A DNA stretch of 5,495 nucleotides. Source: Bacteroidota bacterium. GTDB lineage: Bacteria; Bacteroidota; Bacteroidia; Bacteroidales; Cfx3-03. Location of the stretch: the NCBI GenBank assembly GCA_030706265.1, contig JAUZOX010000206.1:1-5495 (forward strand). Direction: 5' to 3'. The notes below the pieces were generated by a model. The model searched no databases. It worked only from the letters and a program-made list of their open reading frames with translations, and was not told where the DNA came from. Of the stretch, positions 1 through 5,310 are shown piece after piece; the stretch's first letter is position 1; each line of letters opens with the position of its first letter. Position numbers and translations under genes: made by a program.

Positions 1-22
1 CATGGTAAAGGTAATCCTTTAA
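1..22 (+). CDS. Possible 3' end of an upstream gene (partial, frame uncertain)
   Basis: The window opens inside something that appears to be transcribed towards the right, because two hairpins and a T-run follow. Frame 2 ends at TAA 20-22 and would leave a C-terminus reading MVKVIL. Frame 1 stays open to TGA at 85-87, but there the last codons would fall inside both hairpins, so I prefer the earlier stop. With so few codons no family can be recognised and the coding status is inferred only from the downstream terminator. Confidence 0.2.
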
Positions 23-42
23 ACATGGAAATTAATGGCAAT

Positions 43-66
43 TTCGGATGCCCGTGTGCGTCCGAA
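43..66 (+). other. GC-rich hairpin upstream of the terminator
   Basis: TTCGGATGC (43-51) pairs with GCGTCCGAA (58-66) around the loop CCGTGT: nine pairs including one G-U wobble. It lies only four bases before the intrinsic terminator stem, so the transcript would end in two stacked hairpins. It may protect the 3' end of an mRNA or be the last stem of a small RNA whose body lies outside the window. I do not recognise an RNA family. Confidence 0.5.
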
Positions 67-69
67 GAG

Positions 70-99
70 AAAGGAGATCGATTTTGATCTCCTTTTTTT
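70..99 (+). terminator. Intrinsic terminator
   Basis: A perfect 10-bp stem, AAAGGAGATC (70-79) with GATCTCCTTT (86-95), has a six-base loop and runs directly into a T-rich tract (93-99, then more T after one A). This is a classic Rho-independent terminator for rightward transcription entering from outside the window. It should separate the upstream unit from the GH3 gene. Confidence 0.85.
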
Positions 100-550
100 A
101 TTTAAACCCTTTGAAAACCCTGCCGGAATTGCGTAAAACATGAATAGATCAAGCGAGATGGGGATTGCAACTCTCAACTGGAGGTGGGTCTGAAAGCATA
201 CAGCACAATATAAAACCGTATGATTTGAACGTTGAATCCGGAAAAATACATTAAATAATATTTTTTGAGCGCATTATTTTTACACATAGAGTACCTTTAT
301 CGCCTGAAACGAGCATGATCGAAGATCACAAACACCGATGAACCGAGCATTAATGCGAGTTCTATACGACCAATTAATAAAATAATAACCGTATAAAAAT
401 CTTACATGCGAGTTCCATACGACCTATTTAATCAAATTATTTTCGGATGAAAACGAAGTTCCCATTCGATAATAAGAAACACCGGATCATCACGCTCAAA
501 AATGAATCACCCCATATGTTTAACAAAGCCATCACTAAAATGAATTATTT
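100..550. other. Non-coding leader region of the GH3 gene
   Basis: There is no convincing open frame on either strand. The stretch holds copy A of the interspersed repeat (305-452) and about 98 bases of leader between that repeat and the GH3 start. I looked for the Bacteroidota promoter pair (TTTG near -33, TAnnTTTG near -7) and found only imperfect matches, such as TACCTTTA at 292-299 and TATGTTTA at 515-522. Neither has a well-spaced TTTG, so no promoter is called. A four-codon ORF starting at ATG 540 ends by overlapping the GH3 start and is probably meaningless. Confidence 0.6.
305..452 (+). repeat. Interspersed modular repeat, copy A
   Basis: This ~148-bp non-coding element matches 4715-4863 with about a dozen differences and one single-base indel. 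Left module: TGAAACGAGCAT (305-316) is repeated as TGAACCGAGCAT (339-350), 34 nt apart, with GATCGAAGATCACAAACACC between. Middle: GAAC..GCAT-TA-ATGC..GTTC forms an imperfect hairpin around 340-362. Right module: ATGCGAGTTC occurs at 353 and again at 406, each followed by a TACGACC-type block and AT-rich DNA. The right end is TTTTCGGATGAAA in both copies. It carries no ORF and no terminal inverted repeat that I can see. It lies about 98 bases before the GH3 start, where it could affect transcription. Its nature (MITE-like, REP-like or other) is unknown. Confidence 0.85.
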
Positions 551-2845
551 ATGAGAAAAAGAATTCTACTCTTTGCTTTATTATTTCTTGTGTTCAAATT
601 TTCATTTGCACAAAGCAACAACCCTGGTCCCCAGCTGGGGAAAAGCAAAATCCAGGACATTATCTCGGCTATGACGCTGGAGGATAAGGTTTATCTTTTG
701 GTCGGGGTGGGCAATGCCAACCAGAAAGATCCCATACTGGGCGACAAGACAACAATCATTGACGGAGCGGCCGGGCGGACATGGGCTATTCCCCGTTTAG
801 GCATTACCCCTACGATTTTAACCGACGGGCCTGCCGGTCTTCGTATCAATTCACATCCTGCCGGATTGGATTTTACACGATATTGTACTGCATTTCCTAC
901 AGCAACGGCGCTAGCCTGTACCTGGAATCCCGAACTGATTGAAAATGTCGGCAAAGCAATGGGAAATGAAGTTCTCGAATATGGTTCAGATGTTCTGCTT
1001 GCACCGGCAATCAATATTCACAGAAACCCACTTTGCGGACGTAATTTTGAATATTATTCAGAAGATCCTTATGTCGTAGGTAAAATGGCCGCTGCCATGA
1101 TCCGTGGTATTCAGTCGAACGGGGTTGGAACTTCTCTGAAACATTTTGCAACGAACAACATCGAAACAAACAGGACCTCGATCAATGCAGTGATGAGTCA
1201 GCGTGCCCTTCGTGAAATCTATCTGAGGGGATTTGAAATGGCGGTAAAAGAAGCGCAACCCTGGACGGTGATGTCATCCTATAACCGGTTAAACGGGTAC
1301 TATACTTCAGAAAATCGCGACTTAATCACCACCATCTTACGTGACGAATGGAAATTTGAAGGCATGGTCATGACCGACTGGGGCGGCGGAGCGGATGCAG
1401 TTGCCCAGATGAATGCCGGAAACGATGTGCTGATGCCCGGTAACCATCAACGTCAGGAATTGCTTTTTGCCCTGAAAAACAAAGCACTCGACGAAAAGGT
1501 AATTGATCAGAATGTGGAGAGGGTCTTGACCTTTATCATGAAGACTCCTCATTTTAGGGCATATCCATTTTCTAATAAACCGGATCTGGTTGCCCATGCG
1601 CTAGTTTCAAAGAATGCTGCAAGCGAAGGGATGGTCTTGCTTAAAAACGATAACAACGCCTTACCTTTCAAAAACATTAAGAAAGTGGCACTCTTTGGTA
1701 AGACCTCATACCGATTTATTGCCGGTGGAACAGGAAGCGGAGAAGTCAATTACGAGAAAGCTGTTACGATAAAAGATGGCTTTGTAAACAATGGCTTCAA
1801 GGTAGCCAAAGAACTGGAAGATGTTTACACCCAATTCATCGACACCATTACCAAGACGGCAAAAAACAACAGGAGAGATAAATTCCTGGTCGACTTTCAT
1901 CCCGAATTCGCTTTGAGTAAAGATCAGATTAATGCTCAGGTAAAGAATTCAGATATCGCAATCATCACGATCGGTAGAAATGCCGGAGAAGGTTCCGACC
2001 GGAAAGTGGCTGATTTCTCTTTGACCAATACCGAGAAACAGTTAATCAAGGATGTGTCGGATGCCTTTCATGCCGCAAACAAAAAAGTGATCGTCGTCCT
2101 CAATATTGGCGGAGTGATAGCCACTGCGGACTGGCGCAATGATCCTGACGCCATCTTGCTGGCATGGCAAAGCGGCCAGGAAGGAGCAAACGCTATTGTC
2201 GATATTTTGAAGGGGAAAGTCAATCCTTCAGGAAAATTGACCATGAGTTTTCCAATGGCTTACAGCGACGTTCCTTCTGCCAAGACTTTTCCCGGCGATC
2301 CTGAAACCAACCCCATAAACGCTTTGTACAACGAAGGGATTTATGTCGGTTATCGTTATTATGCGACTTTTAAAGTCCCAACGGCCTATGAATTTGGTTA
2401 CGGTCTTTCATACACCAAATTTGATTACTCCAACCTTCAGTTAAGCAGCACTACCTTTCAAAATGAGATGGTTGCAAAAGTGACGGTAAAAAACACCGGC
2501 AAGACTGAAGGGAAAGAGGTTGTAGAGCTTTATCTGAGTGCCCCGAATGTTGAAATCGAAAAACCGGTACAAGAGCTGAAAGCTTTTGCAAAGACCAGGT
2601 CATTGAAACCGGGCGAGAGTCAGGAACTCACCTTTGTTCTCAATCCCCGTTCTTTGGCTTCATTCTGGTCAGGTATCTCGTCATGGGTAGCAGAGAAAGG
2701 ACAATATGAAGTCCGTATCGGGTCTTCATCTAACGATATCCGGTTAAAAGCGAAGTTTGATTTGCCATCAACCATAGTTGTAGAAAAGGAACATCCGGTA
2801 ATATATCCTAACCGGAAACTGAAGGAGTTGAGTACGTTACAATAA
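551..2845 (+). CDS. Exported glycoside hydrolase family 3 beta-glucosidase-like enzyme
   Basis: A 764-residue protein with a signal peptide (residues 1-20: KR charge, LLFALLFLVF core, likely cut FA|Q; no lipobox Cys), so probably periplasmic. The GH3 TIM-barrel domain spans about 35-330: substrate-site Asp92 in TDGPAGLR, Arg158/Arg164 in the HRNPLCGRNFEYYSEDP stretch, Lys197-His198 in KHFATNN, and nucleophile Asp276 in MTDWGGG. The alpha/beta sandwich domain (about 355-600) starts EGMVLLKNDNNALPF and holds GRNAGEGSDR with Glu480 as likely acid/base. A linker with YEFGYGLSYTKFDY leads to a fibronectin-III-like domain (about 640-725). Length and domain order match full-length BglX/Bgl3B-type enzymes, which release terminal beta-linked glucose (some act on xylosides). 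The ATG fits because the signal peptide begins right there. No PA14 insert and no SusC/SusD neighbours are seen. It is followed by its own terminator, so it is probably monocistronic. Family call is firm; substrate is not. Confidence 0.95.
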   Translation: MRKRILLFALLFLVFKFSFAQSNNPGPQLGKSKIQDIISAMTLEDKVYLLVGVGNANQKDPILGDKTTIIDGAAGRTWAIPRLGITPTILTDGPAGLRINSHPAGLDFTRYCTAFPTATALACTWNPELIENVGKAMGNEVLEYGSDVLLAPAINIHRNPLCGRNFEYYSEDPYVVGKMAAAMIRGIQSNGVGTSLKHFATNNIETNRTSINAVMSQRALREIYLRGFEMAVKEAQPWTVMSSYNRLNGYYTSENRDLITTILRDEWKFEGMVMTDWGGGADAVAQMNAGNDVLMPGNHQRQELLFALKNKALDEKVIDQNVERVLTFIMKTPHFRAYPFSNKPDLVAHALVSKNAASEGMVLLKNDNNALPFKNIKKVALFGKTSYRFIAGGTGSGEVNYEKAVTIKDGFVNNGFKVAKELEDVYTQFIDTITKTAKNNRRDKFLVDFHPEFALSKDQINAQVKNSDIAIITIGRNAGEGSDRKVADFSLTNTEKQLIKDVSDAFHAANKKVIVVLNIGGVIATADWRNDPDAILLAWQSGQEGANAIVDILKGKVNPSGKLTMSFPMAYSDVPSAKTFPGDPETNPINALYNEGIYVGYRYYATFKVPTAYEFGYGLSYTKFDYSNLQLSSTTFQNEMVAKVTVKNTGKTEGKEVVELYLSAPNVEIEKPVQELKAFAKTRSLKPGESQELTFVLNPRSLASFWSGISSWVAEKGQYEVRIGSSSNDIRLKAKFDLPSTIVVEKEHPVIYPNRKLKELSTLQ

Positions 2846-2872
2846 ACTTTTAAACACATTATTAAAACAAGG

Positions 2873-2911
2873 GTTCTCTCGCTTTTTATGCCGGGAGAAC
2901 TTTTGTTTTTT
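2873..2911 (+). terminator. Intrinsic terminator of the GH3 gene
   Basis: GTTCTCTCG (2873-2881) pairs with CGGGAGAAC (2892-2900), nine pairs with one G-U wobble, around a ten-base loop. It is followed by TTTTGTTTTTT (2901-2911). It starts 27 bases after the GH3 stop codon. Confidence 0.85.
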
Positions 2912-2942
2912 AATGGCAGTCAGGCCGGACGAGCGAATCCAA

Positions 2943-2969
2943 TGCTATCCCTTTCGGGATCATATAGCA
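2943..2969. other. Nested hairpin
   Basis: ATCCC (2947-2951) and GGGAT (2956-2960) form a tight stem over the loop TTTC. TGCT (2943-2946) and AGCA (2966-2969) can close it with a CATAT bulge. It has no T-run, so it is not a terminator. It could be the core of a degenerate repeat, but only one copy is in the window. Confidence 0.4.
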
Positions 2970-2998
2970 GCAAATATTCTGTATTAATCTTAGAATTG

Positions 2999-3151
2999 TT
3001 AAGGATCGACTAAATAATTTTCCAGCGTTTTTTTATGTATTTGCACTTCGGAATCATCCGGGAATTTGCTGTTTCTTAATGCATTCAAATAAAGTGTAAA
3101 GAAATTCGGTTTATTTTTACATATTATTTTAGAAACGGTGCCTGATCCTAT
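2999..3151 (-). pseudogene. Possible C-terminal remnant of an unknown protein
   Basis: On the minus strand, 50 codons are open and end at TAA (complement of 2999-3001). The translation has a mixed, protein-like composition, with pieces such as FFTLYLNALRNSKFPDD and KKTLENYLVDP. There is no in-frame ATG, and a TAA lies immediately upstream (complement of 3152-3154). It could be the 3' remnant of a decayed gene, or a chance open stretch in AT-rich DNA. I recognise no family. Confidence 0.2.
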
Positions 3152-3209
3152 TTATTCCACTGCACAATAAATTGGCTGCATTTCTAAAATTGAAAATTAG
3201 ACGACAATA

Positions 3210-3250
3210 TGAAACGTGCATAATTGAAGATCACAAACATGCTCGTTTCA
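3210..3250. repeat. Hairpin related to the left end of the interspersed repeat (copy C)
   Basis: Bases 3210-3239 match 305-334 of copy A at 27 of 30 positions. Instead of continuing into the rest of the element, the sequence closes as a palindrome: TGAAACGTGCAT (3210-3221) pairs with ATGCTCGTTTCA (3239-3250), 11 of 12 pairs, around a 17-nt loop. The right arm is the exact reverse complement of copy A's first 12 bases. It therefore appears to be a short derivative of the same family, either a truncated or a minimal hairpin form. Confidence 0.65.
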
Positions 3251-3450
3251 TCTTATGTTGATTAAATTGCCTATTATACCCATAAAATCACAATACAAGT
3301 TATGTTCAATATGCTACAGTTAAAGTATTCTGTTTTAGCTGGAAATGTCTTAGTAAATTATAAATTATTTTGAGAATAAAATTCAAATCCAAGTTTAAAA
3401 TATATTCATTTTTATTCTGATTCTGTTTTTAAATGAAGCTGTAACGGGAA

Positions 3451-3798
3451 TCACATTGCCATTAGAAAATCTCTCAAGACGCATGCATTATTATGTATCT
3501 CATCTTTTGCGGCATAAAGTAGTACCAAAGATCCATATGTTTGCTCTAATTGCTTCAATTTAAGCAATGAATCATACTTTAAAGATAACTCACTTTTATA
3601 TTGTTGTTTGAATTGCTCCCATTTGTCAGGATCGTGATTGAACCACTTGCGAAGTTCTTCACTTGGTGAAATCTCTTTTACCCATTCATCCCAGATTGCT
3701 TTTTCCTTTGATATCCCTCTGGGCCATAATCGGTCAATGAATATCTTGTAACCGGTATCGGTTTCTTTCAAGGCATATATTCTTTGTATTTTGATCAT
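3451..3798 (-). CDS. DUF488 (YeaO-like) family protein
   Basis: An intact 115-residue protein, the normal length for this family. Hallmarks in order: KIQRIYALKETDTGYKIFIDRLWPRGISKEKA at the N-terminus (IDRLWPRG at residues 21-28), ISPSEELRKWFNHDPDKW (43-60), and LVLLYAAKDEIHNNA near the end (91-105). No signal peptide or membrane segment is present, so it is cytoplasmic. The family is widespread, but its biochemical role is not established as far as I know. The ATG at 3798 has a good Shine-Dalgarno-like AGAAGGGA on the minus strand, 8 nt upstream (3807-3814). It stands alone and is transcribed against all other intact genes. It is the only apparently intact gene between 2846 and 5010. Confidence 0.93.
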   Translation of the reverse strand: MIKIQRIYALKETDTGYKIFIDRLWPRGISKEKAIWDEWVKEISPSEELRKWFNHDPDKWEQFKQQYKSELSLKYDSLLKLKQLEQTYGSLVLLYAAKDEIHNNACVLRDFLMAM

Positions 3799-4265
3799 CC
3801 GTCATTTCCCTTCTTTCAATAAAATTGTGTCCAGTTAAAAAATACCCTAAGCTTGCCCGTGTTTTCTTTTTTCATTGACCTGTGAATAAATAAACACTGA
3901 GTCGAAAAGTTTGTTTAAGTCTCAATTATTGAACCTGTTCCAAAATTATTTTCACAGTTCTTCCCGTACATTTATCTAAATCATATTTACACAAAACTGT
4001 TTATACCAGCAGTTGTTAATTTATAGTGTTTTTTATAATAGTTATAGAAAATACCCTCTTCCTGTTTTCAGCGTCGGGACACCCTGGGAAAATTTAAGAT
4101 AATTTGGTACAATCCAGCTTGCTGATCATCCCTTTTCATTGGTATTGATATGGTGCGTTTCGAATCTGAAATCATATATGTGATTTGATGCCAAAATTGA
4201 GAGGTATACCCATTGAAAGCATCAGAACCTTATAAAAAGGATTACATCAGAGCTGCATCAACGAA
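3799..4265. other. Interval between the DUF488 gene and the channel pseudogene
   Basis: The first ~270 bases (3799-4067) contain the DUF488 upstream region and otherwise AT-rich DNA without a supported gene. TAATTTTG on the minus strand (3941-3948) matches the Bacteroidota -7 motif, but it is ~140 bases from the start and has no partner TTTG at the right distance. The rest (4068-4247) carries a probable HicA-like remnant on the minus strand. Confidence 0.5.
4068..4247 (-). pseudogene. Decayed HicA-like toxin remnant (frameshifted)
   Basis: Two overlapping minus-strand frames join into a ~60-residue sequence, the usual HicA size. Frame 1 (complement 4172-4246) reads NPFYKVLMLSMGIPLNF then GIKSHI before TGA. 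Frame 2 (complement 4068 to about 4178) continues YMISDSKRTISIPM, then KRDDQQAGLYQIIL. The joined pattern resembles the HicA layout: helix with leucines, G-[FW], K-G-S-H-H-I-Y, D-x-[KR]-R, [VI]-x-[VI]-P, G-x-L-x-x-I-L. The glycine and second histidine of GSHH are missing. An ATG (complement of 4245-4247) is out of frame by one base, so at least two frameshifts are needed. HicA is an mRNA-interferase toxin usually followed by hicB; I see no hicB downstream. The match is by eye and could be coincidence. Confidence 0.35.
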
Positions 4266-4714
4266 TTGCTGGTAATCATCAAAAGAGATAAAAACAAAAA
4301 GAGAAATAGAGTGTTAATAAACGGAAATAATTTAAACTTGCTGATTCTTGGAATTAAAGTTCCCGACTTGAATAATTTTGCCTCTAACGAAAAGCTATAT
4401 CAATCACTGATAAAGCTTTGGACATCGTATTTTGCTTTTATCCTGAGTTTTGTGGCCGTTTTAATCATGTGGATTAATCACCATGGTTTTTTCAAATACC
4501 TGAAAAAAAGCGATATCCCATTTTTATATGCCAATGGATTCCTGTTGTTGACAGTGACATTTATGAATTTCCCAACAGCGGTACTGGCTAAATACTTTGA
4601 AACACCAGCATTCAATATTGCATCGGCTTTCTATTGCGGGGCTCTGGTATTAATCAATGTAGCTTTTAATATTCTTTGGCTTACATCGGCGTTCAAACGA
4701 AAATTAGTAAAAGA

Positions 4715-4863
4715 TGAACCGAGTATGATCGAAGATTACAAACACCGATGAACCGAGCATTTATGCGAGTTCCATACGACCTATTTAATCAAATAATAAA
4801 CGTATAAAAATCATCAATGCGAGTTCCATACGACCTAATTAATCAAATTATTTTCGGATGAAA
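4715..4863 (+). repeat. Interspersed modular repeat, copy B (inside the channel gene)
   Basis: Aligned to copy A from TGAACCGAG (4715) to CGGATGAAA (4863). Left repeats TGAACCGAGTAT (4715-4726) and TGAACCGAGCAT (4749-4760) are again 34 nt apart. ATGCGAGTTCCATACGACC occurs at 4763 and 4817. The hexamer GATGAA is present at both edges (4713-4718 and 4857-4862), 144 bp apart. In copy A only the right edge has GATGAA; the left reads CCTGAA. The hexamer at the left of copy B is thus likely part of the target gene, either a target-site duplication or a target chosen for matching the element's own end. No ORF is encoded, and all insertion functions would have to be supplied in trans. Confidence 0.88.
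4763..4852 (+). repeat. Internal tandem repeat of the element (two 54-nt-spaced units)
   Basis: Within copy B, 4763-4798 and 4817-4852 are identical at 33 of 36 positions. They share ATGCGAGTTCCATACGACCT followed by an AT-rich block TTAATCAAAT. They are separated by ATAAACGTATAAAAATC-type sequence. In copy A the same arrangement exists at 353 and 406 (53-nt spacing), so the duplication predates the divergence of the two copies and is part of the element design. Confidence 0.8.
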
Positions 4864-5010
4864 TTACAGATGCGTTGATTATTAAAATCCGGAATGCTTA
4901 CTGGGTTGGATTTTTTATTTATCTTGCCGCTTTCATCGTCTCATTCTCTTTGCCATTCATTGGTCTTTTGATTTCAATTTCTCTTTGGGTTTTCTGGATA
5001 TTTTTAAATT

Positions 5011-5235
5011 ATGAAGAAAATAAATTACGTCAATAATGAAATTACGGTAGTCTGGCAGCCTGAATTGTGCCAGCACAGTACTTACTGTTTCACTCAATTG
5101 CCTGAAGTGTTTAATCCGGCCATAAGAAAATGGGTTAATCCATTCGGAGCACCAACGGAAAGAATAATTGAACAGGTAAAGAAATGTCCCTCTGGTGCAC
5201 TTTCCTTTTTTTACAATGGTCAGAAGGAGAAATAG
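5011..5235 (+). CDS. Divergent (4Fe-4S) mono-cluster ferredoxin-like protein (Fer4_19 type)
   Basis: A 74-residue cytoplasmic protein that fits the Fer4_19 family along its whole length: NEITVVWQPELCQHSTYC (residues 9-26), LPEVFNPAIRKWVNPFGA (30-47), then EQVKKCPSGALSFFYN (54-69). Only three cysteines are present (Cys20, Cys26, Cys59), as is common in this family; with His22 nearby, the cluster type cannot be decided from sequence. An electron-transfer or sensing role is inferred. The ATG at 5011 lies 26 bases inside the end of the channel gene and has no Shine-Dalgarno sequence. This start is still preferred because the family N-terminus (MKKINYVNNEITVVW) begins there. The pirin gene follows after 75 bases in the same direction. 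A run of seven T at 5206-5212 sits near the 3' end. Confidence 0.92.
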   Translation: MKKINYVNNEITVVWQPELCQHSTYCFTQLPEVFNPAIRKWVNPFGAPTERIIEQVKKCPSGALSFFYNGQKEK

Positions 5236-5298
5236 ACATTTGTAAAGCGGAGCCAGAGGTATCGGAATTGATTATGGATATCAGAATATTACTGGTTG

Positions 5299-5310
5299 AA
5301 AGGAGGAACA
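5299..5310 (+). promoter_or_regulatory. Strong Shine-Dalgarno site of the pirin gene
   Basis: AAAGGAGG (5299-5306) lies four bases before ATG 5311. This is a near-perfect anti-16S match, unusual beside its Shine-Dalgarno-less neighbours, and it fixes the pirin start. Confidence 0.75.

Larger units (their letters stand above)
2912..3450. other. Gene-poor AT-rich interval with remnants
   Basis: No intact gene is visible between the GH3 terminator and the DUF488 gene. The interval holds a compact hairpin (2943-2969), a stop-free minus-strand stretch that reads like a protein tail (2999-3151), and a hairpin related to the interspersed repeat (3210-3250). The last ~200 bases are AT-rich, with nothing I can interpret. 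No obvious terminator follows the DUF488 gene on the minus strand. Confidence 0.6.
4266..5036 (+). pseudogene. TMEM175/DUF1211-family channel gene, interrupted by repeat copy B
   Basis: The first part (4266-4718) keeps the family core: LLILGIKVP (end of TM1), a helix ending WINHHGFF (about 51-75), a third helix with FMNFPTAVLAKYF (about 88-111), and a fourth ending NILWLTSAFKRK. It then runs into repeat copy B and stops at TGA 4749-4751 with a repeat-derived tail. The missing C-terminus resumes in the same frame after the repeat, from about 4857: NAYWVGFFIYLAAF and IGLLISISLWVFWIF (TM5 and TM6), ending at TAA 5034-5036. Deleting 144 bp between the GATGAA copies at 4713 and 4857 restores KLVKDE-ITDALIIK. 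The 5' end is also degraded: no in-frame ATG (only TTG 4266; TAA at 4233), and the RxxxFSD motif that marks these potassium-selective channels is absent. The last 26 bases overlap the ferredoxin gene, suggesting a former operon. Family call is firm; a truncated product cannot be excluded. Confidence 0.85.

Noticed and set aside
305..452. CRISPR array or integron attC site
   Set aside because: Only two ~36-base units per copy, with the same spacer in both copies. There are no cas genes or integrase, and no attC-type core sites were seen.
691..1014. 107-codon minus-strand ORF inside the GH3 gene, plus the other minus ORFs between 1058 and 2859
   Set aside because: All lie opposite the strongly supported GH3 reading frame and show no domain or signal of their own.
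3941..3948. TAATTTTG on the minus strand as the -7 box of the DUF488 gene
   Set aside because: It is about 140 bases from the start, has no TTTG at the expected -33 spacing, and such matches are expected by chance in AT-rich DNA.
3826..4100. GTGTCCAGTTAAAAAATACCC and the inverse of GGGTATTTTC...GGACAC near 4050-4085 as possible ends of a small IS or MITE
   Set aside because: Only a few end bases match in inverted orientation, there is no target duplication, and the right end overlaps the HicA-like remnant.
4169..4186. Dyad AAATCA-N6-TGATTT resembling a CRP/FNR-type operator
   Set aside because: It falls within the probable HicA-like remnant, over the SHIY codons, is only six pairs per arm, and has no adjacent promoter.
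4202..4276. Plus-strand stretch reading KASEPYKKDYIRAAS before a TAA
   Set aside because: Only about 25 codons, no start, and it is antisense to the HicA-like remnant, which explains its open character better.
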